Below are positions 15,991 through 24,890 of a DNA stretch of 64,000 nucleotides, one piece after another. The notes under the pieces are model-generated. The model was not told where the DNA came from. It saw only the letters and a program-made list of their open reading frames with translations, and did no database searches. Positions within the stretch are counted from its first letter, which is position 1. Every line of letters starts with the position of its first letter. Position numbers and translations under genes: made by a program. Origin of the DNA: Sphingomonas sp. NFR04 (lineage in GTDB: Bacteria; Pseudomonadota; Alphaproteobacteria; Sphingomonadales; Sphingomonadaceae); the NCBI RefSeq assembly GCF_900114095.1, contig NZ_FORV01000003.1, positions 186,001 through 250,000 on the forward strand. The letters are read 5' to 3'.

Positions 15991-17262
15991 CTACCCCTCC
16001 ACCCCCCGCACCCGCACGTCCCGCCGGGGCGCAGGCACGGTAATCCCGTGCTCACCGAACAGCTTCCACAGCCGATTGAGCACGTCGCTCCGCACATTGC
16101 CGACCCCGCTCTCGGGATCGCTGATCCACACCAGGATATCGTGCGCCGCGCCATTCTCGCCCAGCGCGGTCAGCCAGACATTGGGCGGCGGGGTGTCGAG
16201 CACGCGCGGGCTTTCGGTCGCCGCGCGCAGCATCAGGTCCTGCGCCAGTTCGAGATCGCAGCCATAGGCAACCGTCACCGCGATCCGCACGCGCACGTTG
16301 CGATCGGTATAGGACCAGTTCTCGACTTCCTGCGTCATCAGATTCTCGTTCGGAATCAGATGCTCCTTGCCGTCCCTCGTGATCACCGAGACGGCGCGCA
16401 CGCCGATCTTGTTCACCCAGCCGAAACTGTCCCCCACCACGATCACGTCGCCCGGCTTGATCGAGCGGTCCATCAGCAGGATGATCCCGGCAATCAGGTT
16501 GCCGACGGTCTTCTGCATGCCGAAGCCGATGGCCAGGCCGAACGCGCCCGAAAACACTGCGAAGGTCGTCAGGTCGATGCCGAGCAGATCGATGCCCACG
16601 AAGAAGGCGGCGGTGACGATGGCGATGCTCGCCAGCTTCTGCCCGAGCAATTGCTGGGTGGGATCGAGCCCCTTGGCCCGGCCGATCCACTGCGCCAGCA
16701 GCCGATTGGCAATCCGCACCAGCGCATAGATGATCGTGACGGTGACGAGGAAGGTGAGCAGCGACAGGAGCGACAGCCGGCGCGTGCCGATGTCGAAGCC
16801 GATCCGGGCCAGCAGCGCCTCGATCACGCCCAGCCCGCCCATCGTCTTGCTGAGCAGCGACGTGAAGGCGATTGCCCCCATCGCCCAGGTGGCGAGCCGC
16901 GGCAGGCCGAGCCCGCGCAGCACCTCCACCACCGCCAGCGCCATCGCCAGCCCGAGCGCGACGCCGAGCAGCAGCGTCGCCGGCCCATGCCAGGCATAGC
17001 CGCCCGCCACCGGCGAGAGCAGCAGCGCAGTGGTCAGGTAGCGGGTGATCCGACACAGTCGCGGCTGGATTCCGTTGATATGCTCGCCCGCAATGCGGTG
17101 CCACAGCCCGGCGATATGCGCGCCGACCCGCTGGCCGGCGAATATCCCGATTGCCAGCGCCAGCGCGGCCAAGCCTAGCGCCACCGCCAGCTCGCCCAGT
17201 TCGGCCGGGGAAGGGAACCGCATCCCCATGCCGGCGAACCGGTCGAGCAGGTCGTGGATCAT
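15991..17262 (-). CDS. MscS-family mechanosensitive ion channel
   Basis: Inner-membrane channel (423 aa) that relieves turgor on osmotic downshock. Several N-terminal hydrophobic segments are followed by the pore helix and beta-domain motif: FGLAIGFGMQKTVGNLIAGIILLMDRSIKPGD, then the VVVGDSFGWVNKIGVRAVSVITRDGKEHLIPNENLM block and the cytoplasmic alpha/beta domain. The length is above the 286-aa E. coli MscS because of extra N-terminal helices, as in larger MscS homologues. Its start overlaps the metC stop by 4 nt, so it is the last gene of an sseA-metC-mscS transcription unit. Confidence 0.88.
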   Translation of the reverse strand: MIHDLLDRFAGMGMRFPSPAELGELAVALGLAALALAIGIFAGQRVGAHIAGLWHRIAGEHINGIQPRLCRITRYLTTALLLSPVAGGYAWHGPATLLLGVALGLAMALAVVEVLRGLGLPRLATWAMGAIAFTSLLSKTMGGLGVIEALLARIGFDIGTRRLSLLSLLTFLVTVTIIYALVRIANRLLAQWIGRAKGLDPTQQLLGQKLASIAIVTAAFFVGIDLLGIDLTTFAVFSGAFGLAIGFGMQKTVGNLIAGIILLMDRSIKPGDVIVVGDSFGWVNKIGVRAVSVITRDGKEHLIPNENLMTQEVENWSYTDRNVRVRIAVTVAYGCDLELAQDLMLRAATESPRVLDTPPPNVWLTALGENGAAHDILVWISDPESGVGNVRSDVLNRLWKLFGEHGITVPAPRRDVRVRGVEG

Positions 17263-18446
17263 CCGCGCGCGGCGGCGAAGCGGGCGAGCCCTGCCTCGAG
17301 ATCGGCGATCAGGTCGTCGGTGTCTTCCAGACCGATATAGAGCCGGATCATCGGCCCCTCGGCCTCCCAGCGCGAGGCGGTACGGATGCGCTGCGGATCG
17401 GCGGGAATGGCGAGGCTCTCATAGCCGCCCCAGCTGAAGCCGATGCCGAAATGCCGGAGACCGTCGATCAGCGCGGTGCGCGCCGCATCGTCGCCGCCGT
17501 TCAGCACGAAGGAGAAGAGACCGGCGCTCCCCCGGAAATCGCGCAGGAACAGGTCGTGCCCCGGGCAATCGGGCAGTGCCGGATGGAGCACCCGCGCCAC
17601 CTCCGGCCGAGTCTTCAGCCATTCGGCGATGCGGAGACCGCTCGCGCCCGACTGGCGGAGGCGCACTTCCATCGTCCGCAGCCCGCGCGATGCCAGATAG
17701 GCGTCGTCGGGGCTGGCGCAGAGGCCGAGCTGGTAGGTGGTCGCCCGCAGCTTTTCATAGTGTCCCCGCGCGGCGGTGACCGAACCCAGCATCACGTCCG
17801 AGTGGCCGACGACATATTTCGAGCAGGACAGGATCGTATAGTCGACGCCCTTCTCGATCGCCGGGAAATAGAGCGGCCCCGCCCAGGTATTGTCGAGCAG
17901 CGTCACGGTCCCGCGCGCCTTGGCGACGGCGACGATCGCCGGCACGTCCTGCACCTCGAAGGTAAGGCTGCCGGGACTCTCCATCAGGATCGCCTTGGTG
18001 CGATCGCTGCACAGCGCGGCGATGCCCTCGCCGATCAGCGGGTCGTAATAGGTGGCGGTGACGCCCAGCCGCTTGAGCATCCCGTTGCCGAAGGCGCGAG
18101 TCGGTTCGTAGCTGCTGTCGGGCAGCAGCACCTCGTCGCCGGGCGAGAGCACCGCCAGCAGCGCGGTGGTGATCGCCGACACGCCCGAGGGGTAGAGCAA
18201 GGTCGCCTGCGCGCCGGGCTCGAGCTCGGTCAGCGCATCGGCAAGCGACCACTGGGTCGGCGTGCCGCGGCGACCGTAATAGAGCTTGTGGTGCGTGTCG
18301 GCGCTGCCGCGTTCGCGCATCTCGGCGATGTTGTCGTAGAGGATCGTCGAGGCGCGCCACACCGGCGGGTTGACGATTCCTCCCGTCCATTCGGGGCGGC
18401 GGCCGGCATGGACGACCTTGGTCGCGTCCTTATCCTGCCCGCTCAT
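17259..18446 (-). CDS. metC: Cystathionine beta-lyase, PLP-dependent
   Basis: Cys/Met metabolism PLP enzyme (395 aa) that cleaves cystathionine to homocysteine, pyruvate and ammonia. The PLP lysine lies in TILSCSKYVVGHSDVMLGSV. The N-terminal TKVVHAGRRPEWTGGIVNPPVWRASTILYD and the LYYGRRGTPTQWSLADALTELE block match cystathionine beta-lyases rather than gamma-synthases. ATG 18446 is used; the open frame continues upstream but only over the sseA 3' end. It overlaps sseA and mscS by 4 nt each, forming a tight operon linking sulfur-amino-acid turnover. Confidence 0.9.
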   Translation of the reverse strand: MSGQDKDATKVVHAGRRPEWTGGIVNPPVWRASTILYDNIAEMRERGSADTHHKLYYGRRGTPTQWSLADALTELEPGAQATLLYPSGVSAITTALLAVLSPGDEVLLPDSSYEPTRAFGNGMLKRLGVTATYYDPLIGEGIAALCSDRTKAILMESPGSLTFEVQDVPAIVAVAKARGTVTLLDNTWAGPLYFPAIEKGVDYTILSCSKYVVGHSDVMLGSVTAARGHYEKLRATTYQLGLCASPDDAYLASRGLRTMEVRLRQSGASGLRIAEWLKTRPEVARVLHPALPDCPGHDLFLRDFRGSAGLFSFVLNGGDDAARTALIDGLRHFGIGFSWGGYESLAIPADPQRIRTASRWEAEGPMIRLYIGLEDTDDLIADLEAGLARFAAARG

Positions 18447-19273
18447 GCGCCGGTCACCTTCGCCGTATCGGGCTGGGCGCCCCATTCGGTCCAGCTGCCG
18501 TCGTAGAGTGCGATCTCGTGGCCGAGGAGATGCGCAGCGAACACGATCACCGAGGCGGTGATGCCCGAGCCGCAGGTGGCGACCAGCGGCTGGGTGACAT
18601 CCAGCCCGGCGGCGTCGAACACCGCCTGGATGCCCTCCGGTGCTTTCCAATGTCCGTCGCTCTCGAAGAAGCGGCCATAGGGAATGTTCTTCGCACCCGG
18701 CATGTGCCCGGCAGCGCATTGGGGGCGGGGATCGGGTTCCTCGCCGGTGAAGCGGACCGCCGAGCGAGCATCGACGATCTGCTCGGTCGTGGTGCGCATC
18801 TCATCGAGCGTCCGCAGCTGCGCCACGGGATCACCGGCGGTGAAGCTGGTGGTGGCGGCCAGATGCGGCCCGCTCTGCACCGGCCGCCCCTCGGCGCGCC
18901 AATGGCCCATATTCCCATCGAGGATCGCCGCGCGGACGCCGAACATCCGCAGCACCCACCAGGCGCGGCAGGCGGTATGGTGCGGGCTGTTGTCGTAGAG
19001 GACGATCCGGGTGGTGCCCATCACCCCCAGCTGCGCCATGCGCTCCTCGAACACGCTGCGCCTGGGCAGCATCGAGGGCAGCGGGTTCTCGGCATCGACC
19101 AGCGTATCGAGATCGAGCAGCCGCGCGCCGGGGATATGCCCCGCCTCGAACTCCGCGCGCGGATCCTGCCTGGCAGCACCCGGGATCGTGGAGGTGTAGG
19201 TCGCGTCGAGGACCAGAAGGTCATTGGCGCCGAGCATGCCGGCCAGCGCTTCGGTGGTGATCAATCCGTCCAT
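18443..19273 (-). CDS. sseA: 3-mercaptopyruvate sulfurtransferase
   Basis: Two-domain rhodanese-fold enzyme (276 aa) that transfers sulfur from 3-mercaptopyruvate to a thiol or cyanide acceptor. The active-site loop is ATCGSGITAS with catalytic C234; the CGSGxT form marks mercaptopyruvate sulfurtransferases rather than thiosulfate rhodaneses. The inactive N-terminal domain shows GAARQDPRAEFEAGHIPGARLLDLD. It is the first gene of the sseA-metC-mscS operon. The upstream 273-nt gap contains a type-1 palindromic element. Confidence 0.9.
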   Translation of the reverse strand: MDGLITTEALAGMLGANDLLVLDATYTSTIPGAARQDPRAEFEAGHIPGARLLDLDTLVDAENPLPSMLPRRSVFEERMAQLGVMGTTRIVLYDNSPHHTACRAWWVLRMFGVRAAILDGNMGHWRAEGRPVQSGPHLAATTSFTAGDPVAQLRTLDEMRTTTEQIVDARSAVRFTGEEPDPRPQCAAGHMPGAKNIPYGRFFESDGHWKAPEGIQAVFDAAGLDVTQPLVATCGSGITASVIVFAAHLLGHEIALYDGSWTEWGAQPDTAKVTGA

Positions 19274-19330
19274 GGGCGTCCCGATAATTCCCTCTCCGAC
19301 TTGCAGGGCGTCGCATATGGCAAAACCCGT

Positions 19331-19428
19331 TCGTCATCCCCGCGGAGGCGGGGATCCATTGGCGCTGAAGCCAAGGTTCCTGCCCCCGGTGCACCGGCAA
19401 ATGGATTCCCGCCTTCGCGGGAATGACG
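19331..19428. repeat. Type-1 palindromic element, 98 nt, intergenic
   Basis: Left arm TCGTCATCCCCGCGGAGGCG and right arm CGCCTTCGCGGGAATGACG are inverted copies about 28-30 nt long when extended to the inner GGATCCATT/AATGGATTC. The same span is found inside imuB and ligD. The inner core ATTCCC-N8-GGGAAT equals the neisserial dRS3 consensus. It lies between divergent sseA and queF. Confidence 0.9.
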
Positions 19429-19546
19429 GTGGTTTCGGAGAACCGCCATGCTCCCTTCCCTATGCCATGGCCCCGCCTCGCCGGGCGAGGAGATGCGATG
19501 TCACACGTCCCTCTAGCCCTATGGAAACGGCACGGCAAACGCCTAC

Positions 19547-20002
19547 ATGGCGGCCATGGACGCCAAGCATCTCGGTAAGCAATCCGCCCTGCCCGCCAGC
19601 CCGGAGGAAGCGGAACTCGACTATGTGCCCAATCCGCGTGCGGGCACGCGCTATCTGGTGCGCTTCGCCGCGCCCGAATTCACCTCGCTCTGCCCGATCA
19701 CCGGCGCGCCCGATTTCGCGCATCTGGTGATCGACTATGTGCCGGGCGAGAAGATCGTCGAATCCAAGTCGCTCAAGCTGTTCCTGGGCAGCTTCCGCAA
19801 CCACGGCGCCTTCCATGAGGACTGCACCGTCGGCATCGGCGAGCGGCTGTTCCGCGAGATGCAGCCGGTGTGGCTGCGAATCGGCGGCTATTGGTATCCG
19901 CGCGGTGGTATTCCGATCGACGTGTTCTGGCAGTCGGGCAAGCCGCCCGAGGACGTCTGGATCCCCGATCAGGGCGTTGCCGGATACCGCGGACGCGGCT
20001 GA
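19547..20002 (+). CDS. queF: NADPH-dependent 7-cyano-7-deazaguanine reductase
   Basis: Unimodular (type I) QueF (151 aa) that reduces preQ0 to preQ1 in queuosine tRNA-modification synthesis. The catalytic Cys is C49 in [20 protein letters not shown]. The QueF motif is present as [26 protein letters not shown], which holds the NADPH-binding region. [16 protein letters not shown] closes the protein as expected. ATG 19547 and ATG 19556 are both possible starts. Other queuosine genes are not in the window, and I see no preQ1 riboswitch upstream. Confidence 0.95.
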   Translation: MAAMDAKHLGKQSALPASPEEAELDYVPNPRAGTRYLVRFAAPEFTSLCPITGAPDFAHLVIDYVPGEKIVESKSLKLFLGSFRNHGAFHEDCTVGIGERLFREMQPVWLRIGGYWYPRGGIPIDVFWQSGKPPEDVWIPDQGVAGYRGRG

Positions 20003-20044
20003 ACGGCAGATTTACAGCACGGTTCATCAGGTATAGAGTTGTGC

Positions 20045-20063
20045 GTTGCAGCGGAACTGCAAC
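20045..20063. promoter_or_regulatory. Operator-like inverted repeat upstream of the GT4/GH130 pair
   Basis: GTTGCAG-CGGAA-CTGCAAC has perfect 7-bp arms, about 80 nt before the start of the glycosyltransferase gene. It shares the GTTGCA core with the palindrome before rarD (6273-6296). The regulator is unknown. Confidence 0.4.
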
Positions 20064-20143
20064 TTATTCGAAAAACGGGAGTTTAGCAGGACATACGGCC
20101 CAGATTTGGGCCGAGTCCATCATGCAGTAGCGAAAGGTCCGCC

Positions 20144-22414
20144 ATGGCACGGTCTCCTATGGGTCCTCGGATCCGGCATCTTGCCCTGATCGGCAACTTC
20201 CTGCCGCGCAAGTGCGGCATCGCCACCTTTACTACCGACACCTACACGGCACTGGCTGAGCGCTATCCGGACATCCAGGTCGACGTCTACGCGATGGACG
20301 ACCTGCCCGGGCACTATGCCTATCCGCCGCAGGTGACGGGTTCGATCGCGCAGAACGATCGCAGCGCCTATCTGGAAACCGCCCGCAAGATCGAGGCGAG
20401 CGGCGCCGAGGCGCTGTGGATCCAGCATGAGTACGGCATCTTCGGCGGCGCGGCGGGCGAACTGCTGCTCGCGCTGACCGATCGCGTCTCGGTGCCGGTG
20501 ATCGTCACGCTCCACACCGTGCTCGAGCGCCCGAGCGCCGACGAGCGCCGGGTCATGGAAAAGCTGATCCGCCGCGCCTCGACGCTGATCGTCATGGCCG
20601 AGAAGGGCCGCGAGATCCTCAAGCGCGTCCACGGCGTCGAGGACAGCAAGATCGCCGTCATCCCGCACGGCGTGCCCGATCGCGCCTTTGCCGACACGGC
20701 CGAGTTCAAGCCGAACTTCGGCTGGGAAGGCCGTGACGTCATCCTCACCTTCGGCCTGCTCGCGCCCAGCAAGGGCATCGAGACGATGATCGAGGCAATG
20801 CCGGCCGTTGCCGCCGCGCATCCGAACGCGCTCTACGTGATTCTGGGCGCCACCCACCCGCATCTCGTCGCGCACGAGGGTGAGGCGTATCGGGATCGCC
20901 TGAAGGCGCAGATCGCCGCGCTCGGCCTCCAGAACAACGTCGCGTTCGTCAATCGCTTCGTCGAGCAGGCCGATCTGCTCGATTATCTCCAGGCGGCGGA
21001 CATCTACGCGACGCCCTATCCTAACCCGGCACAGATCACCTCGGGCACGCTCTCCTACGCGGTGAGCATGGGCAAGCCGGTGGTCTCCACCCCGTACGTT
21101 CATGCGACCGAGATCCTCGACGAGGGCCATGGTGTCCTGGTCGATTTCGGCGACAGCGCTGCGTTCTCGCGCGAGATCAACCGGCTGCTCGGCGACAAGG
21201 ACGCGCGGCTGGCGCTGGCCAGGCGCGCCTATGACCGGGGCCGCACGATGCTCTGGACGCGCCTCGCCGAACGGGCGATCGCCGCGTTCGACGCGATTCT
21301 CGACGAGAAGCCGCATCGCATCCGCACCGCGACCAACGAGCTGCCGACGCTCTCCCCGGTGCTGACCGCAGTCGAGCGGATGAGCGACGCCACCGGCATG
21401 CTCCAGCACTCGATCTATTCGGTGCCGGATCGCCGCCACGGCTATTGCATCGACGACAATGCCCGCGCGCTGATCCTGATGAGCAAGATCGACGAGGTGG
21501 ACGAGACGGTGCGCGACCGCTGGACTGCCATCTATGGCGGCTTCGTCCAGCACGCCTGGAATCCCGACAAGCGCAAGTTTCGTAACTTCATGAACTTCGA
21601 TCGTACCTGGTGCGAGGACGAAGGCTCGGAAGATTCGAACGGCCGCGCGATCTGGGCGCTGGGCGTCACCGCGCGCGATGCCCGCGCGCAAAAGCATCGC
21701 GACTGGGCCTCGGTGCTGTTCGACGAGACGGCGTCGATCGCCTTCGACCTCGGCAGCCCGCGCGCGCATGCCTTTGCGATGCTCGGCGCCGCGGCGATGG
21801 CGGAGGCGCATCCGGGCCATGCCCTCTCGCGCGAGATCCTCACGCGCTTCGGCGACGAGCTGGTAGCGCTGCTCGAACGCACCCGCCGCCCGGCATGGAG
21901 CTGGTTCGAGATCGTGCTGGCGTACGACAATGCCCGCCTGCCCGAGGCGCTGCTGCGCGCCGGCAAGGTGCTCGGCCGCCAGGATTTCCTGGATACCGGG
22001 CTGGAGACGCTCGCCTGGATCGCCGAGCGCCAGACCTCGCCGGAAGGCCGCTTCCGCGCGGTCGGCACCGAAAGCTTCGGCCGCGAATATGCCGAGCCGC
22101 TGCCGTTCGACCAGCAGCCGCTGGAAGCGCAGGCGACGATCGACGCATGCCTGGCCGCGCACGAAGCGACCGGCGACCAGCATTGGGCGGACGAGGCGAT
22201 GCGGGCCTATCGCTGGTATCTGGGTGCCAATGATCTCGACACGCCGCTCGCCAGCGTGGCCGATGGCGGCTGCTTCGACGGGCTGATGCCCACGGGGCTT
22301 AATCGAAATCAAGGTGCCGAGTCGATTCTCGCACTCCAACTGGCGAATTGCGCGATCTCGGCTCTTTCAAAGGGCAATAAAAGCGTGGCAGGACCGGAAC
22401 TCGCCGTCGCCTGA
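20144..22414 (+). CDS. Two-domain protein: GT4-type glycosyltransferase fused to an alpha-helical glycosidase-like domain
   Basis: Large protein (756 aa). Residues 1-400 form a GT-B glycosyltransferase of family 4: IGNFLPRKCGIATFTTDTYTAL, IQHEYGIFGG, VIPHGVPDRAFAD, FGLLAPSKGIETMIEAM, and PYPNPAQITSGTLSYAVSMGKPVVSTPY near the sugar-nucleotide acidic region. Residues 400-756 are helical with repeated hairpins (HSIYSVPDRRHGYCIDDNARALIL, WALGVTARDARAQ, SWFEIVLAYDNARLPEALL), resembling (alpha/alpha)6 glycosidase-like folds. No signal peptide is seen, so it is cytoplasmic. A GH130 gene follows after 52 nt. Together they probably build and break a mannoside; the actual sugar is not known. Confidence 0.78.
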   Translation: MARSPMGPRIRHLALIGNFLPRKCGIATFTTDTYTALAERYPDIQVDVYAMDDLPGHYAYPPQVTGSIAQNDRSAYLETARKIEASGAEALWIQHEYGIFGGAAGELLLALTDRVSVPVIVTLHTVLERPSADERRVMEKLIRRASTLIVMAEKGREILKRVHGVEDSKIAVIPHGVPDRAFADTAEFKPNFGWEGRDVILTFGLLAPSKGIETMIEAMPAVAAAHPNALYVILGATHPHLVAHEGEAYRDRLKAQIAALGLQNNVAFVNRFVEQADLLDYLQAADIYATPYPNPAQITSGTLSYAVSMGKPVVSTPYVHATEILDEGHGVLVDFGDSAAFSREINRLLGDKDARLALARRAYDRGRTMLWTRLAERAIAAFDAILDEKPHRIRTATNELPTLSPVLTAVERMSDATGMLQHSIYSVPDRRHGYCIDDNARALILMSKIDEVDETVRDRWTAIYGGFVQHAWNPDKRKFRNFMNFDRTWCEDEGSEDSNGRAIWALGVTARDARAQKHRDWASVLFDETASIAFDLGSPRAHAFAMLGAAAMAEAHPGHALSREILTRFGDELVALLERTRRPAWSWFEIVLAYDNARLPEALLRAGKVLGRQDFLDTGLETLAWIAERQTSPEGRFRAVGTESFGREYAEPLPFDQQPLEAQATIDACLAAHEATGDQHWADEAMRAYRWYLGANDLDTPLASVADGGCFDGLMPTGLNRNQGAESILALQLANCAISALSKGNKSVAGPELAVA

Positions 22415-22466
22415 AACGATACCGGGGGACGGCGCCGTAACGAGCGCGTTCCCCGGGGGTTGCCAA

Positions 22467-23753
22467 ATGCCGGAACTGTTTCACCATCCCTTGCGGCTCC
22501 GTGCCGATCCGTCGCGCGTCGTCGTGCGACCGTTCCACGTCGCGTGGGCGTCCACCAATGGCGGGGCGCCGAGCCGCACCGAGCGGATCGTCAGCGAGGT
22601 GCTGGCGCTCTCGCCCGGCCAGGCGCGTGCCGAGCTCGAACTGGTCCTCAAGGACTTCGAGGCCCGCCACTGGCAGACGCGCCGCGTGTTCATGACGCGC
22701 TATGACGAGATCGAGGCGATGCTCGGCCTCGACGGCGCGGCGATCGGCGACGAGAAGCGGCAGTTGCTCGGCGCCTATTTCTGCCACGAATACAGCTATG
22801 CCGCCGCCGCGCTGATGAATCCCAGCGCGGTGCCGCATTACGACCAGACCGGCATGCCGCCGGGCAGCATGCGCATCCTGATGTCGCTGCGCGCGGTCGG
22901 CGAAGGTCATATCTCCTCGGTTGCCTTCCGTGAGGGCATCATCACCGACGGCAACGAGCTGGTGCTGGCACCCGAACCGCCCTTCGCCACTGCGGCCGAT
23001 GCGCGGGAGCCCGACGAGCGCAGGATGGAAGGCCCGGTGCGCATCTATCGCCACCGCGATTCGACGCTCTCCGGCACGGTGATCTTCCCGATCACCAAGG
23101 CCCAGTCCAACGGGCTCGAGGACTTGCGGATCTGCCATTTCACCCATGACGACGGCACGGTCGAGTGGATCGGCACCTACACCGCCTATAACGGCTCCGG
23201 CATCCAGTCGGAGCTGCTACGTACCCATGACTGGCGTGGCGTCGACCTCGTGCCGATGACCGGCAGCGCCGCGCGCAACAAGGGCATGGCGCTGTTCCCG
23301 CGCAAGGTGGGCGGCAAGTACATGATGCTCGGCCGCCAGGACGGCGAGAATATCTTCCTGCACAGCTCGGACGACATCACCCATTGGGAAGGCGGCGAGC
23401 TGATCATCAAGCCGCAATTCCCCTGGGAGCTGGTACAGATGGGCAATTGCGGCCCGCCGATCGAGACCGACCAGGGCTGGCTGGTGCTCACTCACGGCGT
23501 CGGCGCGATGCGCAAATATTCGATCGGTGCGGCGCTGCTCGACAAGGACGATCCGTCCAAGGTGCTCGCCCGCTCGCGCGCGCCGCTGCTCGCCGCCGCC
23601 GACCAGGACCGCGAGGGCTATGTGCCGAACGTCGTCTATACCTGCGGCGCGATCCGCCACGGCGACAGCCTGTTCATCCCGTACGGCGTGGCGGACAGCT
23701 CGGTGGCCTTCGCCTTCGCGCCGATCCAGGCGCTGATCGACCAGATGGAGTGA
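22467..23753 (+). CDS. GH130 family glycoside phosphorylase/hydrolase
   Basis: Five-bladed beta-propeller GH130 protein (428 aa). Family members mostly phosphorolyse beta-mannosides, such as mannosyl-glucose or beta-1,2-mannobiose. Recognisable blocks are ISSVAFREGIITDGNELVLAP, FTHDDGTVEWIGTYTAYNG, GSAARNKGMALFPRKVGGKYMMLGRQDGENIFL, MGNCGPPIETDQGWLVLTHGVG and YVPNVVYTCGAIRHGDSLFIPYGVADSSVAFA. ATG 22467 is used. It is co-oriented with the GT4 fusion gene (52-nt gap) and ends 19 nt from the convergent hisZ. The exact linkage cleaved cannot be read from sequence. Confidence 0.85.
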   Translation: MPELFHHPLRLRADPSRVVVRPFHVAWASTNGGAPSRTERIVSEVLALSPGQARAELELVLKDFEARHWQTRRVFMTRYDEIEAMLGLDGAAIGDEKRQLLGAYFCHEYSYAAAALMNPSAVPHYDQTGMPPGSMRILMSLRAVGEGHISSVAFREGIITDGNELVLAPEPPFATAADAREPDERRMEGPVRIYRHRDSTLSGTVIFPITKAQSNGLEDLRICHFTHDDGTVEWIGTYTAYNGSGIQSELLRTHDWRGVDLVPMTGSAARNKGMALFPRKVGGKYMMLGRQDGENIFLHSSDDITHWEGGELIIKPQFPWELVQMGNCGPPIETDQGWLVLTHGVGAMRKYSIGAALLDKDDPSKVLARSRAPLLAAADQDREGYVPNVVYTCGAIRHGDSLFIPYGVADSSVAFAFAPIQALIDQME

Positions 23754-23772
23754 GGCGGACGGTGCCGGCGCG

Positions 23773-24870
23773 TCAAAGCGCGACCGGCACCCCGTTCCGC
23801 AGCTCGTGGCTGCACAGCTGCGCCTCGGGCGTATCCTCAGCCTCCAGCGCGGTGACCGTCACCCAGCCCTCCGCGCGCAGCGCCGCGCCGATCGCCGCAT
23901 CGGTGCCGAACGGCAGGAACAGCCGGCGCCGGGCATCGCCGCCCACGCCCGCATCGAGGATCGGATCGGCGTAGAGCGAGAAGCCGACCGCCGGCTCCTC
24001 GAGGCCTCCGTCATGCACCACCGTGTAGGTGCCGCCACGACCGATCTCACCACGCGCGCCGCGCGTGAAGATCGAGAAGCCGAGCCAGGTCTGGTATTCG
24101 AAGCCGTGGCGCTCGGTGGGATCGAGGGTCAGCGCCACGCCCGCCGGAATGCTCGCCGCGATCGCCGCCAGGCCTTCGATGCGGCTCGCCAAGGCGTTGC
24201 CCGCGTCGATCGCGCGCAGCTTCGCCATCGCACCCTCGAACGGACCGGCCGCCTCGATCAGCGGCAGATATTTGGGATCGATCGCAGCAACCCCGCCCGC
24301 GTCCTTGGCGTCGAGCCGCTCGCGCAGTGCGGTCAGCGTCTCGCGCGGCAGCGTTTCGCCGGCCAGCGTGTCGACGAGGTCGGGCAGCGTGAAGTCGATC
24401 GCCAGCCCCTCGACGCCCGCCGATTGCAGCGACTCGATCGCCACGCGGACGATCTCCATCGCCGCAGCCACGCTGTCGCGGCCGATCAGCTCGCAGCCGA
24501 TCTGGCGCATCGCCCGGCGCGGATCGAGAGCCGGCGCCTTGAGCTTGAGCACCTGTCCCGCATAGCAGAGCCGCACCGGCCGCGGATGGTGGCCCATGCG
24601 CGTCGCGGCGATGCGGCCGACCTGCGCGGTCAGGTCCGGGCGTATGGCGAGGCTGCGCTGCGACACCGGATCGACGAAGCGAACGGCATTATGCACCGCG
24701 CCGGTCTTGAGCCGCGTCGCCAGCTCGTCGGCGAACTCGGCGAGCGGCGGATCGACCTGTTCATAGCCATAGAGCCGTGCGAGCCCCAGCACGCGCGTCT
24801 CGAGGCGGGCCGCCGCATCGGCAGCAGGCGGCAATCGATCGTGAAACCCTTCGGGGAGGAGACCAGTCAT
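23773..24870 (-). CDS. hisZ: ATP phosphoribosyltransferase regulatory subunit
   Basis: HisZ (365 aa), a catalytically inactive histidyl-tRNA-synthetase-like protein that activates the short form of HisG in the first step of histidine synthesis. LPEGFHDRLPPAADAAARLE and the RFVDPVSQRSLAIRPDLTAQVGRIAATRM motif-2-like block are diagnostic, and the anticodon-binding domain of true HisRS is absent. It is last in a serC-serA-hisZ series with a 20-nt gap after serA. HisG is not in the window. The gene ends convergently with the GH130 gene. Confidence 0.9.
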   Translation of the reverse strand: MTGLLPEGFHDRLPPAADAAARLETRVLGLARLYGYEQVDPPLAEFADELATRLKTGAVHNAVRFVDPVSQRSLAIRPDLTAQVGRIAATRMGHHPRPVRLCYAGQVLKLKAPALDPRRAMRQIGCELIGRDSVAAAMEIVRVAIESLQSAGVEGLAIDFTLPDLVDTLAGETLPRETLTALRERLDAKDAGGVAAIDPKYLPLIEAAGPFEGAMAKLRAIDAGNALASRIEGLAAIAASIPAGVALTLDPTERHGFEYQTWLGFSIFTRGARGEIGRGGTYTVVHDGGLEEPAVGFSLYADPILDAGVGGDARRRLFLPFGTDAAIGAALRAEGWVTVTALEAEDTPEAQLCSHELRNGVPVAL

Positions 24871-24890
24871 GGCCGCCTCCCCTAATGGCT

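Noticed and set aside
19274..19330. A SAM or SAH riboswitch ahead of the sseA-metC operon.
   Set aside because: The available leader is too short and lacks the expected stems.
19429..19546. A preQ1 riboswitch upstream of queF.
   Set aside because: No conserved preQ1 aptamer features seen; the preceding sequence is a palindromic repeat and a short plain leader.
20120..22339. A long minus-strand open frame (about 740 codons) opposite the GT4 fusion gene.
   Set aside because: Low-complexity Arg/Ala-rich translation and complete overlap with a well supported gene; no ribosome binding site support.
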